Shown one piece after another: positions 26,701-35,014 of a DNA stretch of 64,000 nucleotides. Below the pieces are notes generated by a model. The model was not told the DNA's origin and made no database searches. It saw only the letters and a program-made list of their open reading frames with translations. Made by a program: the position numbers and the translations under genes. The stretch is from positions 124,001 to 188,000 of the forward strand of contig JABCZL010000009.1 in assembly GCA_013289685.1 (NCBI GenBank), given 5' to 3'. The stretch comes from Acidobacteriota bacterium (GTDB lineage Bacteria > Acidobacteriota > Terriglobia > Terriglobales > Acidobacteriaceae). The stretch's first letter is position 1. The number at the start of each line of letters is the position of its first letter.

Positions 26701-26735
26701 ACTTTGGATTTGTCAATCCTTGCCCAAAAACACCA

Positions 26736-26760
26736 AGGGCGCACCCTGAAGGTGCGCCCT
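26736..26760 (-). terminator. Rho-independent terminator after the sigma-like gene
   Basis: A perfect 10-bp stem AGGGCGCACC/GGTGCGCCCT with a 5-nt loop; on the minus strand it is followed by GGTGTTTTTGG. It lies 74 bases past the stop at 26834. Confidence 0.75.
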
Positions 26761-26833
26761 CTGTTAGAGAGTTTCTTCTTTCCAACTCTCTATATCCAGA
26801 ATATCAAATTGCTAAGGGCAAAGTGGACATTTT

Positions 26834-27505
26834 TCAAACTTTATATTCTCCATCTTCACAGTCACTTGCGTCGATTGAGTCACTTTTACCCCCTTGACAA
26901 GAATTTCTCGGGATCGAGTCAAGCCGCTTCATCAGCCCTACCTCGATCAGAATTTCACTCAGCACATCTAAAACCACCGGCGTATACCTTCGCACCGTCT
27001 TCTCATTGCAGTGCAGCAGTTTCGCCGTGGCCCACCGGTCGTGTTCCTGCAGAATGTGCCGCGCAATCAGCTGCCGCGAAAATTCATCCAGCCGATCCAG
27101 GCACTTCTCCATGTCGTGCACGAAGATCACGCGATCCTCAAACGTCACCACCGTATACGCCGTCACCTTCGCCCGAAAGAACTCGCGCCCTAACAATGAC
27201 GGCAACCGTCCCGTTTCAATCGAGTACCGCATGTAGCGCCGCAGCATCGCAACCGTTCGTCCCCGGTAGGTTCGCCGCTCCCGTTCGCGATCCTCCTCCA
27301 CGTCGGTCTGCTGCGGCTGCGGCGCCTCTGACAGTTCGGGTATTGCCGGTGCCGCCTCTGCCGCCTTCGCCGGAAACTGGTGCCTGGGCAGATACTCCGC
27401 CAACGGTTTTTCGTCCAGATGTCGCCTGCGTCTGGGAAAGCCGGCGCCTGCTCCAATCTCCGGCCACTCCGCCGCGGCCGCGATCCACGCAATCACGTTG
27501 CTCAT
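26834..27505 (-). CDS. Sigma-70 region 4-like HTH protein
   Basis: A 223-residue protein of the cassette. Residues 1-80 are a Pro/Arg-rich tail. From about 85 there is a helical domain (RTVAMLRRYMRYSIETGRLPS) and a C-terminal helix-turn-helix of the sigma region 4 type (RLDEFSRQLIARHILQEHDR followed by WATAKLLHCNEKTVRRYTP). Phages use such proteins as late transcription regulators (ArpU/RinA-like). It overlaps the zinc-ribbon gene by 4 bases (ATGA, 27502-27505), showing coupling. A terminator lies downstream, so downstream cassette genes need another promoter or antitermination. Regulator role inferred. Confidence 0.68.
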   Translation of the reverse strand: MSNVIAWIAAAAEWPEIGAGAGFPRRRRHLDEKPLAEYLPRHQFPAKAAEAAPAIPELSEAPQPQQTDVEEDRERERRTYRGRTVAMLRRYMRYSIETGRLPSLLGREFFRAKVTAYTVVTFEDRVIFVHDMEKCLDRLDEFSRQLIARHILQEHDRWATAKLLHCNEKTVRRYTPVVLDVLSEILIEVGLMKRLDSIPRNSCQGGKSDSIDASDCEDGEYKV

Positions 27506-27771
27506 GCCGCACCGCCTGCCGCTTCAAAGTCGCTCGTGTCCTCAACGTCGATTTCGAACTCATACTCTTCAATCTCGGTGTGAGGACGAATAGGAAGAAT
27601 CAGCCTGCTAAGCTTCAGCTTCGGAGCCGGCAAGTCCGCCACTTTCGGCCGGCAGTTGTCGCAGTAAACCATTCCTGAGCCACACTCCCTCACCCACAGC
27701 GCTCCGCAGTGCTCGCAGTATTTCAACTCCACACCCACGCTGCCCTTTTTGTCTCTATGATCTCGACTCAT
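27502..27771 (-). CDS. Small zinc-ribbon protein
   Basis: An 89-residue protein with two CxxC pairs: YCEHCGALWVRECGSGMVYC followed by DNC, consistent with a four-cysteine zinc ribbon (residues about 18-41). An acidic C-terminus follows (EIEEYEFEIDVEDTSDFE). Start ATG 27771 is preceded by TTGGAGGAGTG; the frame extends to 27903 but that stretch is repeat/terminator sequence. It is coupled to the sigma-like gene by a 4-base overlap, suggesting the two act together, perhaps in transcription. Role inferred only. Confidence 0.72.
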   Translation of the reverse strand: MSRDHRDKKGSVGVELKYCEHCGALWVRECGSGMVYCDNCRPKVADLPAPKLKLSRLILPIRPHTEIEEYEFEIDVEDTSDFEAAGGAA

Positions 27772-27880
27772 CACTCCTCCAATCTTTTTCTTTTCTTTCT
27801 CTGACTTTGAATTTCCGCTTTTCCTGCTCGCTGCGCCTCCCGGAAGCCGAACGCCGGAAGCCGGAAGCCGAAAAAGAAAA

Positions 27881-27928
27881 AGCCCTGCGTCAATCCCCGC
27901 CACAGTGGCAGGGACTGAACGCAGGGCT
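27881..27928. terminator. Bidirectional Rho-independent terminator
   Basis: AGCCCTGCGT (27881-27890) pairs with ACGCAGGGCT (27919-27928), with further pairing inside (CCGCCAC/GTGGC). It is flanked by AAAAAGAAAA on the left and a TTTTT tract on the right, so it can stop transcripts on either strand. It isolates the 28049-28285 gene from the zinc-ribbon gene. Confidence 0.78.
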
Positions 27929-28048
27929 CGTTTTTCTTACGACGACCTGCTTGAGCTATTTAGTTTTACGGAGTTCTATGAAGAGCTCCGCATAGTTCCT
28001 CGACTGACTGATGTGATCCGCAGACCTAGGCGCCAACTTCCCCCGCTT

Positions 28049-28285
28049 CTATAACTTATGCGCACTCTCGTCGTCCCCACCGCCAAGGTGTTGGTGAAAG
28101 TAGCCTTCTTCATAACCTGACTTGAGCACGCGCCCGTTCTGCATCACCACGCTCAATCGTCCTGTGAAGCCCAGCGACATCAGCAGGTGCTCCATCGATG
28201 CCGATAACACCTCGGCCGACTTTACCTTCCTGCGAAACTCACCGAAGTTCTTCTCCTCGTTCGACTTATCCGGATGACTCGTCAT
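28049..28285 (-). CDS. Small hypothetical protein next to the repressor
   Basis: A 78-residue soluble protein (MTSHPDKSNEEKNFGEFRRK, then a helical SAEVLSASMEHLLMSLGFTG and a strand-like RLSVVMQNGRVLKSGYEEGY). An alternative ATG at 28306 would add seven residues. It is divergent from the XRE/S24-type repressor at 28434, the position where temperate phages keep a Cro-like or early gene, but no HTH is evident. Function unknown. Confidence 0.55.
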   Translation of the reverse strand: MTSHPDKSNEEKNFGEFRRKVKSAEVLSASMEHLLMSLGFTGRLSVVMQNGRVLKSGYEEGYFHQHLGGGDDESAHKL

Positions 28286-28397
28286 TAGCTTTCTACCCTC
28301 GAGCATAGTGGCCTCTAGGATTCGGCGATCCTATAACTGTGAATTTTCTCAGTCAAGGTTGGATGGACCAACCAGGGCTGTGGAAATCTTTCCGACT

Positions 28398-28427
28398 TAG
28401 CACCGTGCTATATACCGGTGCTATACT
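28398..28427 (+). promoter_or_regulatory. Promoter/operator of the phage-type repressor
   Basis: TAGCACCGTGCTA (28398-28410) is a perfect 13-nt palindrome. GTGCTATA occurs twice (28405 and 28419). TATACT (28422-28427) is a good -10 only 6 bases before the repressor ATG, implying a leaderless or near-leaderless message. Confidence 0.6.
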
Positions 28428-28433
28428 CCGCGC

Positions 28434-29150
28434 ATGAAATTCAAAATCCTGCAAGATAACCTTCGCAAAGTTCTCTGGGAGCGCATCGAAGCAGGAGAAC
28501 TCACCGGCCTACACCTGGCCCAGCAGACCGGATTCAAGCAAGCCCACATCTCCAATTTCCTCAACCGCAAGCGCGGCCTCAGTCTCGAAGGCATGGACAA
28601 AGTGCTGCAGGTGCAGCGCATTTCCGTGCTCGACCTGCTCGATCCCTCCGAGGTCAACAAGCGCGCCTCCATCCTGCCTCCCAGCGGCGACGAATTTGAA
28701 AATGTCCTGCTCACCGACGCCCGCACCGCCGCCACCCAGCCGCTCATCACCAGCATGCACGTCAAAGAGATTCTCAAGTTCAAGAAAACCTTCCTGCGCA
28801 AACTGAAAGCCGAAGCCGAAGGCGACCGTTCCAGCTGGCAGCGCTTCGTGCTCATCAAGGTCGATGCCAGGGAAGCCATGAGCATGTATCCCCGGCTCAT
28901 GCCCGGGGCAACGCTCTTGATTGACCGCCATTACAACGCACTCAAGCCGTATCGCAAAGGCGAATTCAATATGTACGCTGTTCTGAAAAACGATACTTGC
29001 ACGGTGAGATACGTCGAAGTGGCCGGGAATCATCTAATCTTGCGTCCCCATAACCAGTCCTCGCCCATCGATGTCCTGACCATGGAAGACAGCAAGACCG
29101 CCCCCGACTACCTGGTCGGGCGGGTCTGCCACGTAGGATTGGAAGCGTAA
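28434..29150 (+). CDS. XRE-type HTH repressor with S24-like C-terminal domain
   Basis: A 238-residue regulator. Residues about 20-65 form a helix-turn-helix (GLHLAQQTGFKQAHISNFLNR, then KVLQVQRISVLDLL). The C-terminal part (about 125-238) resembles the LexA/CI-type S24 domain: MYPRLMPGATLLIDRHYNAL and KGEFNMYAVLKNDTCTVRYV. I see no clear Ser-Lys self-cleavage pair, so autoproteolysis is uncertain. It is divergently oriented from the cassette and preceded by a palindromic operator, which fits control of the 21.4-28.3 kb genes and of itself. The spacer to ATG 28434 is very short, as in lambda cI maintenance transcripts. Confidence 0.75.
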   Translation: MKFKILQDNLRKVLWERIEAGELTGLHLAQQTGFKQAHISNFLNRKRGLSLEGMDKVLQVQRISVLDLLDPSEVNKRASILPPSGDEFENVLLTDARTAATQPLITSMHVKEILKFKKTFLRKLKAEAEGDRSSWQRFVLIKVDAREAMSMYPRLMPGATLLIDRHYNALKPYRKGEFNMYAVLKNDTCTVRYVEVAGNHLILRPHNQSSPIDVLTMEDSKTAPDYLVGRVCHVGLEA

Positions 29151-29451
29151 CCCGCAAAGGCAAGGGTCGCCCATCGATAGGACGCCGGCACAGGAATGCA
29201 GTCGCAGGTTTTGGGAAGGGCACAACTTCAGTCGTGCCGCCAATTCGTTGAAAATGACTGCGCACTTTAGCAGGCTGCTGAAAAACTCGATTCACGCCCC
29301 TGTTTTGAAAGGGCGCGGCTTTAAGCCGCGCCGTAGGTGCAGCAAAATCAACCGCGGCTTTATAGCCCCCGTGATCGATCTTTGTCGGCGGAATTGCGCT
29401 CCGCAAAATCATCAATCAACAATGCTCAACTAACAATGCTATCCTCTCCCC
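29151..29451. repeat. Repeat-rich gap before dgt
   Basis: Contains GGGAAGGGCACAACTTCAGT (from about 29215), a GCTGCTGAAAAACTC motif (about 29275) and the perfect palindrome GGCGCGGCTTTAAGCCGCGCC (29312-29332, written with its centre TTTAA). A TATCCT at 29440-29445 lies 6 bases before the dgt start. No gene seen. Confidence 0.7.
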
Positions 29452-30570
29452 ATGCTCGCCGCCTACGCGGTGCACGTCGAACACTCCCGCGGACGCCGTT
29501 TCCCCGAGCCCCCGCACCCCTACCGCAACGACTTCCAGCGCGACCGCGACCGCGTCATCCACGCCCGCGCCTTCCGCCGCCTCGAAGCCAAGACGCAAGT
29601 CTTCACCCGCCGCTACTCCGACCATTTCCGCAACCGCCTCACCCACACCCTCGAAGTCTCGCAAGTCTCTCGCACCATCGCCGGAGCTCTCGGCCTCAAC
29701 GTCGATCTCACCGAAGCTCTGGCCCTGGTCCACGACATCGGCCATCCTCCCTTCGGCCACGCCGGAGAAAAAGCCCTCGATGCCGCCATGCGCGAGCACG
29801 GCCTCTTCTTCGACCACAACCTGCACGCCCTCCGCATCGTCGAAGATTTCGAGCAGCGCTACGCCGCCTTCCGCGGCCTGAACTTAACCTTCGAAGTCCG
29901 CGAAGGCATCATCAAACACTCCCACGACTACGATGCGAAACAATATCCCGAGCTAGCCGAATATCTGTTAGACCAGCGCCCGCCGCTAGAAGCCCAACTC
30001 ATCGACCTGACCGACGAAATCGCCTACAACACCGCCGACCTCGACGACGGCTTCGAAGCCCATCTCCTCTCGCTCGATGAAATCCGCGAAGGCATACCAG
30101 CCTTCGAGCACTTCTACCGCGAGGTCGAACAGCTCTACCCCAACGCCCCCGACAAGCTGAAATTCAACGAGGCCCTGAAGCGCGAACTAAACCGCTTCGT
30201 CAGCGACCTCATCACCAACACGCAGGCCCGCCTGCAGCAGGCCAAAATTCAAACCCTCGACGACGTACGCAATCACTGCGAACGCCTCGCTGCCTTCAGT
30301 CCCGCAGTCGAAGCCGAGCGCAAGCAGAGCAAAACGTTCCTCTACGAAAATCTCTATTACAGCCCCTCGCTGGCCGGAGAGAAAGAGGACGCCGAGCGCG
30401 TAGTCGGCGAACTCTTCACCTTCTGGATGGCGCGTCCCGAAACGCTCCCGCACAACTATCAGGAGAAAGCCAAACAAGATTCCCTCCCCCGCGTAATCTG
30501 CGACTACATCGCCGGCATGACCGACAACTTCATCTTCGAGCAATACGAAAAGCACTGCGCAATTCGTTGA
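29452..30570 (+). CDS. dgt: dGTP triphosphohydrolase-like HD protein
   Basis: HD-superfamily metal-dependent hydrolase that splits dGTP (or other dNTPs) to the nucleoside and triphosphate. The 372-residue product has RDRDRVIHARAFRRLEAKTQ, TRRYSDHFRNRLTHTLEVSQ, the metal-binding HDIGHPPFGHAGE (about 94-106, His-Asp pair) and DLTDEIAYNTADLDDG near 190, all standard for bacterial dGTPase-like proteins. It starts at ATG 29452 with no Shine-Dalgarno but a -10-like TATCCT just upstream. Probably cytosolic and involved in dNTP pool control; relatives also act against phage, but this is not shown here. Confidence 0.9.
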   Translation: MLAAYAVHVEHSRGRRFPEPPHPYRNDFQRDRDRVIHARAFRRLEAKTQVFTRRYSDHFRNRLTHTLEVSQVSRTIAGALGLNVDLTEALALVHDIGHPPFGHAGEKALDAAMREHGLFFDHNLHALRIVEDFEQRYAAFRGLNLTFEVREGIIKHSHDYDAKQYPELAEYLLDQRPPLEAQLIDLTDEIAYNTADLDDGFEAHLLSLDEIREGIPAFEHFYREVEQLYPNAPDKLKFNEALKRELNRFVSDLITNTQARLQQAKIQTLDDVRNHCERLAAFSPAVEAERKQSKTFLYENLYYSPSLAGEKEDAERVVGELFTFWMARPETLPHNYQEKAKQDSLPRVICDYIAGMTDNFIFEQYEKHCAIR

Positions 30571-30900
30571 GCAAGGTTTATTGTGGGGACAGCTGCCCCC
30601 GGCTGTCCGTCGGGCAAAGCCCGGCTGCCGGACGTCGTCCACTTAGCCCTGTCATCCTGAGCGAAGTCGCCGTCCGCAAAGCGGACGGCAACGCAGTCGA
30701 AGGATCCCTACCATCCATTGTGCTGTCGTGCCGGTGGAGGGAGTCCCAACGACACCGCCCTGGGACATACTGGGTCAACAACCGGTATCGCCTGTTCGCA
30801 ACATCTGGCCGAAACAGAAAACGATAGCTGGTTGCAAGTCATTAACGGCAAGCGGGTTAACAGATGACCTAGAATTTATCTTCTGTCTATTGCCAATTCA
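30571..30900. repeat. Repeat-rich gap after dgt
   Basis: Family A two-hairpin element (30582-30628) right after the dgt stop, then family E element 30650-30707 with core GCCGTCCGC/GCGGACGGC (30669-30677 and 30681-30689). The remaining 190 bases before the next gene are unstructured and less GC-rich, and may hold its promoter. Confidence 0.75.
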
Positions 30901-32187
30901 ATGTGTCCGCTCGATAGTGTCTTCGTGAGCAGGCGATTCGTTTCCATCACGGTATTGTTGCTGTGGCTGACGTCGGGTTGCCCCGCAAGTGCTGGGGGTC
31001 CGCTTCCGCAGTGTGAGTTGAAAGCCTATGTTCTGCATGAAGATCCGAACTCGGCGGACATTTCTCCTGATGAGTCCTTTGTAGTCACCGAGCTTAGCCG
31101 CCGAGAAACGACGAACGACCCATCAACCGTCAAGGTTTCAGACTTGGTGCAACTCTGGGACTTCCGCAACGACAAGTTGGTTGCCGAGAGCATCCTCCGG
31201 GTAAGCATAAGAGATAAGCGCGAACCGCGCACATACTGGCGCTCAGAACATGTCAGGTACTCGGCTGACGGCAAGGTCATAATCGCCTATCTCGACCGCT
31301 TCTTGTACGTCCTCCGCCCCGATGACCTGCGAGAGATCAGGCGGATTTCAATAACCGGGCCACCCGCTGAAGCTCGGACATACGAGGGTAAGCACGGAGT
31401 GCATAACTTCACCATCGATTCAGAGGTGTCAAGTCTGGAGTTGTCGCCAGCTCGACACGAAGTTGCCGCAGTTTGGGTAAGGGGACTCAGCAACTCTTGG
31501 ATAGATGTGGTTGACTTCGACTTGGCGAAGGAAACCGTCTGGAATACCCGCGAACGCGGTTTAGGATGGATGAACCCAAAGGCGGTCAGTTGGACGAGCG
31601 ACGGTGAGCATCTGGTAGTGGCTGTACCAAACGTGTTCCCGTGCGGACGTCCATCAGACACTCCCGACGTGTTCGTGGTCGATCCAGCTTCTGGAGTCAT
31701 CGAAAACAAGTTGAGCACGGGATTGCTTGTCGGTGATGTTGCCGTGACGGCAGACGGCCGGTTGTTCGCGGTGGATTATGATTGCGTTGGAGTCTTTGTA
31801 GACCACGACCCTAAACTAAGGGTTTTCGATTTGCGTACCGGCAAGAAGGTAAAGGAACTGTCAGGTCGCGGCACGGGAGTGCGTTATGCAGTTTCAGCTT
31901 CTCGGTACGGTAGTCGCGTCGCAGCATACACCGGCATCGTGAAGGCGAGGTTCGATTGGGGCGATATGGTTCCGTTCGATAAACGCATTGACGCGACGTT
32001 CTCCGTTTGGAACATTTCAAACTATGAAGTGCTAGTCACTTCCCAGAACCTGCCAGAACGCTCATCAGGCCGTTTTCGGGTAGCAGGACAGATCCCTCTA
32101 CGTATGAGTCCAAAAGGGGGGCTCGTAGTGCAAGGGGGAGCCATCTACGAGCTTCTCCCTGAGGCAACTGTTGAGAAATCGCGATAA
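30901..32187 (+). CDS. Exported beta-propeller-like protein
   Basis: A 428-residue protein with an N-terminal export signal (RRFVSITVLLLWLTSGCPASAGG; a Cys at about 27 could be a lipidation site, though the lipobox is weak). The body has repeated WD40/YVTN-like pieces, such as SADISPDESFVVTEL, RYSADGKVIIAYLDRFLYVL, VSWTSDGEHLVVAVPN and VAVTADGRLFAVDYD, pointing to a beta-propeller. A GTG at 30925 is an alternative start. Base composition is lower in GC than the neighbours, so recent acquisition is plausible. No catalytic residues are evident; function unknown. Confidence 0.72.
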   Translation: MCPLDSVFVSRRFVSITVLLLWLTSGCPASAGGPLPQCELKAYVLHEDPNSADISPDESFVVTELSRRETTNDPSTVKVSDLVQLWDFRNDKLVAESILRVSIRDKREPRTYWRSEHVRYSADGKVIIAYLDRFLYVLRPDDLREIRRISITGPPAEARTYEGKHGVHNFTIDSEVSSLELSPARHEVAAVWVRGLSNSWIDVVDFDLAKETVWNTRERGLGWMNPKAVSWTSDGEHLVVAVPNVFPCGRPSDTPDVFVVDPASGVIENKLSTGLLVGDVAVTADGRLFAVDYDCVGVFVDHDPKLRVFDLRTGKKVKELSGRGTGVRYAVSASRYGSRVAAYTGIVKARFDWGDMVPFDKRIDATFSVWNISNYEVLVTSQNLPERSSGRFRVAGQIPLRMSPKGGLVVQGGAIYELLPEATVEKSR

Positions 32188-32235
32188 CATTTTTTAATCA
32201 GCATTCCGAGCAATCTGAACCTAGTCGTCCCGCGC

Positions 32236-33744
32236 TCACCGCCCCGCCACCGCCGCCACCACATCAAACAAAATCCACGGCCCCCGCCGCACTTCGTCCA
32301 CCCGAATCCGCTCATCATTCCCGTGTTCGGTGTTCCCCTCCTCATCCGTCGCCGTATAAGGATTGAATCCAAACGAAGCAATCCCCAACGGCCGGTACCG
32401 CTGGTTCTCCGTATAGCCGCTGGTGATGTGCGGCACCACCGGCGTCCCCGGAAAATATTTCCCCGACACTTCCCGGATCGCCGCATACAGCGCATTGTCC
32501 GTCCCCGAATAATTCGCCTCGCGAAACTCCCCCTTCCACGGCTCGACGGTGACGTCCGGATCGTTCACCACTCGCCGCACCGCCGCCAGCAACGCCTTCG
32601 GGTCGCCTCCCGGCAGAATCCTCACATCCAGATTCGCCCACGCTTCCGGAGGAATCACATTGGTCTGCTCCGATCCTCCCATCATGGTCAGCGAAATCGT
32701 GTCGCGCAAAAGAAACTCCAGCGACTCATCCTTCTCGACTTCCTCCTGAAATTTCTTGTCCTCAATCGCCTTCCTGATATTGCGATACTGCTCCGCCCGC
32801 TCCGGCGACTCGTACGGAGCCATGTCGCGGAGAAACTCATCCACCACCGGCAACACGCGCAGCGGCGTCCGGTAAGCAATAATCTTATTCAGCGCCCGCA
32901 CCAGCCGATTCGGAGCCGACTCCGGATTCGGCCGCGACCCATGCCCCGGCCTGCCATGCGCCACCACGTGCAGCCAGTAGGTCGTCTTCTCGCCCACATC
33001 GACGCCCACATACTTCACAAAGCCATTCTCCAGCAGGTTCTCGCCGCCCTCGTTGATCAGAAACTCCGCATTCCCCAGCAGGTCGCGCTGATGTTCGATG
33101 AACCAGTCGGTCCCCGTGTCATCGACCTCCTCATCGGCGACCGCCAGAAAAATCACGTCGCGATCCAGCGCCACCTTCTCCCGTTTCAACATCACCATCA
33201 CCACCAGCTGCGCCAGCCCTTCATCCTTCATGTCCTGCGCGCCCCGTCCCCACATGTATCCGTCGCGAATCTCCCCGCTAAACGGCGGAACCTTCCAGTG
33301 CGACGCATCACTCGTGACCACATCCATGTGGTTCAGCAAAATAATCGGCCGCGGGTGCCCCACCCTTGTCGCGTCTTGTGCGACTGGGTGGGGATTTTGA
33401 TCTCCATCACTCGAACCGGAATTCCGTGCAATCCGCGCCCACAAATCCCCGCGCCCCGGCGCATACTCAAACGCCCGGTTCTCGATTCCTTCCTGATCCA
33501 GAATCTTCTTGTAGAACTCCACCGCGCGCATCTCATTCCCCGGAGGATTCGTCGTATCGATCCGCAGATATTCCTGCATCCACGTCACCGCCAGATCGGA
33601 ATACTGCTGCAGATGGTCCGCAGGAATTCGGGACGAAGCCGTCTCCGGCCCCTGACCCCAGATCACCCCACACAATGCCAACGCAGTGACCCCCACCCAT
33701 ACCCCAGACCGGCCCACACTCCGTCCCCGATGCTTAGCTCCCAA
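32236..33744 (-). CDS. Secreted M20-family metallopeptidase
   Basis: Zinc-dependent exopeptidase or deacylase of the M20 (ArgE/DapE/CPG2) family. The 502-residue product has a signal peptide (about 13-31), LRIDTTNPPGNE, the first metal His/Asp site LLNHMDVV (about 137-144), GRGAQDMKDEG (bridging Asp), the catalytic Glu pair in VADEEVDDTG, and late GGSEQTNVIPPEAW and EHGNDE, where a metal-binding His/Glu lies. Residues about 108-132 are an extra loop encoded by a family D palindrome. The signal peptide suggests periplasmic peptide processing. Substrate unknown. Confidence 0.88.
   Translation of the reverse strand: MGAKHRGRSVGRSGVWVGVTALALCGVIWGQGPETASSRIPADHLQQYSDLAVTWMQEYLRIDTTNPPGNEMRAVEFYKKILDQEGIENRAFEYAPGRGDLWARIARNSGSSDGDQNPHPVAQDATRVGHPRPIILLNHMDVVTSDASHWKVPPFSGEIRDGYMWGRGAQDMKDEGLAQLVVMVMLKREKVALDRDVIFLAVADEEVDDTGTDWFIEHQRDLLGNAEFLINEGGENLLENGFVKYVGVDVGEKTTYWLHVVAHGRPGHGSRPNPESAPNRLVRALNKIIAYRTPLRVLPVVDEFLRDMAPYESPERAEQYRNIRKAIEDKKFQEEVEKDESLEFLLRDTISLTMMGGSEQTNVIPPEAWANLDVRILPGGDPKALLAAVRRVVNDPDVTVEPWKGEFREANYSGTDNALYAAIREVSGKYFPGTPVVPHITSGYTENQRYRPLGIASFGFNPYTATDEEGNTEHGNDERIRVDEVRRGPWILFDVVAAVAGR
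33353..33402. repeat. Family D palindromic repeat inside the M20 peptidase
   Basis: GGGTGCCCCACCCTTGTCGC pairs with GCGACTGGGTGGGG. It is translated in frame as part of SSDGDQNPHPVAQDATRVGH between WARI and PIILLNHMD. The same family occurs at 25998 and 26157. Confidence 0.85.
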
Positions 33745-34135
33745 ACGGCCCTCCCCGGACGAGTCGATTTCTACGCAGTTTTTATATCAGGTTTCCCAAA
33801 TTTACCCTCGGGTTGCGCACCCAGCCTATCTTTCCCAGTCGAAGACTACTACAATGTCTATAGATATCAACCATTTAGCTCCCTCAACCCTTGGGTCCGA
33901 TTTGGCATCCCACATGTAATAGAAATGGCAGGTACGCCCGTAACTGGGGTACCCAGAGTTCCAGGCCAAGCGATGCGTCAGCGCGGGCCGGTTCAGCGAA
34001 ACCGCTGGCTTTCTGTGCCGTTCAAAGGGACGCAATCAAAATTTCATGCACGCCCCAGGCGTGCCGGGGTGCCGCGGAAAAGCTGGCGTAAGAAGGTCAG
34101 CTAAACGCTCCGCCCCAAACTTGGAGGAAGTCATC
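33745..34135 (+). other. Long non-coding leader before the OmpA-like gene
   Basis: About 390 bases without a credible ORF. It contains stable hairpins in plus orientation: CAGCG-AAA-CCGCTG (near 33995), and GCACGCC-CCA-GGCGTGC followed by CCGGGG (near 34050). Less GC-rich upstream of 33900, with a TACAAT at about 33849. It may be a structured 5' leader. I could not match it to a riboswitch class. Confidence 0.4.
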
Positions 34136-35014
34136 ATGAACAACCGTCTACTCTTCGCCCTGCCCTTGGCCGCCGTTCTCGCTTTCCCGGCTGTCGCGCA
34201 GACCACCTCGTCCACCGATCAGAGCGCGCCTGCCGCCACCCAGCAGACTCAGTCCAGTTCGACCGATGCCGCCACCGGCAAAGCTCCTCTGGCACCCCCG
34301 TCCCGCGAAGGCTTCTGGGGACGCATCAATCCCTTCGCCCGCAAGAACTACGTCAAGCGGCAGACCGAACCGATCCGCGACCGCGTCAACGAACTCGATG
34401 AGCTGACCGCCGGCAACGGCAAGGCCATCAAAGACACCGACGCTCGCGCCCAGGCTGGCATCAAGCTCGCCTCCGACAAGGCCGACGCCGCCGATCAGCA
34501 TGCCGTCGACGCTGGAAACAAGGCCACCATGGCGCAGCAGACCGCGCAGCAGGTCACCACCCGCGTCCAGACCGTTGAGACCGTGGTGGGCAACATCGAC
34601 CAGTACAAGGCCCAGAACCAGACCGAGATCCGTTTCCGCCCCGGCCAGACCGTCCTCAGCAAGAACGCCAAGGACGCTCTCGACACCATGGCCAGCAGCG
34701 TCAAAGGCCAGCGCGGCTACATCATCGAAGTTCAGGGATTCTCTTCTGGCCAGGGCCAGACCGCAATCACCAGCTCGCAGAAGATGGCCGAGTCGGTGGT
34801 GCGCTACCTCGTCCTCAACCACGAGATTCCCGTCTATCGCATCTACCTCGTCGGCATGGGCAACGCTCCCGTACCAACGGATGACGCTGCGAAGACCAAG
34901 CGCATCAGCGGAGGCCGCGTCGAAATCAGCCTCCTGAAGAACGACCTGGAACAGCTCTCCGCCAACTCCGGGGCGCCTGTCACCACGGCCGATCAAGCGC
35001 AGCAACCGAAATAG
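34136..35014 (+). CDS. OmpA-like periplasmic/outer membrane protein
   Basis: A 292-residue exported protein: signal peptide MNNRLLFALPLAAVLAFPAVAQ, a Ser/Thr/Gln-rich linker, a short REGFWGRINPFARKNY stretch, a long helical Ala-rich region (about 75-165, probable coiled coil, with KDTDARAQAGIKLASDKADA) and an OmpA-type C-terminal domain (about 170-270; RFRPGQTVLSKNAKDALDTM, EVQGFSSGQG, RVEISLL). OmpA domains bind peptidoglycan, so a wall-anchoring role is likely. Start ATG 34136 follows TTGGAGGAAG. A strong terminator follows at 35129-35160. Confidence 0.8.
   Translation: MNNRLLFALPLAAVLAFPAVAQTTSSTDQSAPAATQQTQSSSTDAATGKAPLAPPSREGFWGRINPFARKNYVKRQTEPIRDRVNELDELTAGNGKAIKDTDARAQAGIKLASDKADAADQHAVDAGNKATMAQQTAQQVTTRVQTVETVVGNIDQYKAQNQTEIRFRPGQTVLSKNAKDALDTMASSVKGQRGYIIEVQGFSSGQGQTAITSSQKMAESVVRYLVLNHEIPVYRIYLVGMGNAPVPTDDAAKTKRISGGRVEISLLKNDLEQLSANSGAPVTTADQAQQPK

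Noticed and set aside
21374..29150. Complete prophage
   Set aside because: No integrase, terminase, portal, capsid or tail tube genes, and no flanking att duplication visible. Kept as a phage-derived cassette only.
33940..34100. Cyclic-di-GMP (GEMM) riboswitch
   Set aside because: A GGGACGCAA string and a GNRA-like hairpin are present, but the order and spacing of the conserved GEMM core do not match.
32323..34104. 593-residue ORF opposite the M20 peptidase
   Set aside because: A shadow frame created by high GC at third positions; Arg/His/Pro-rich, no domain, and the real gene is on the other strand.
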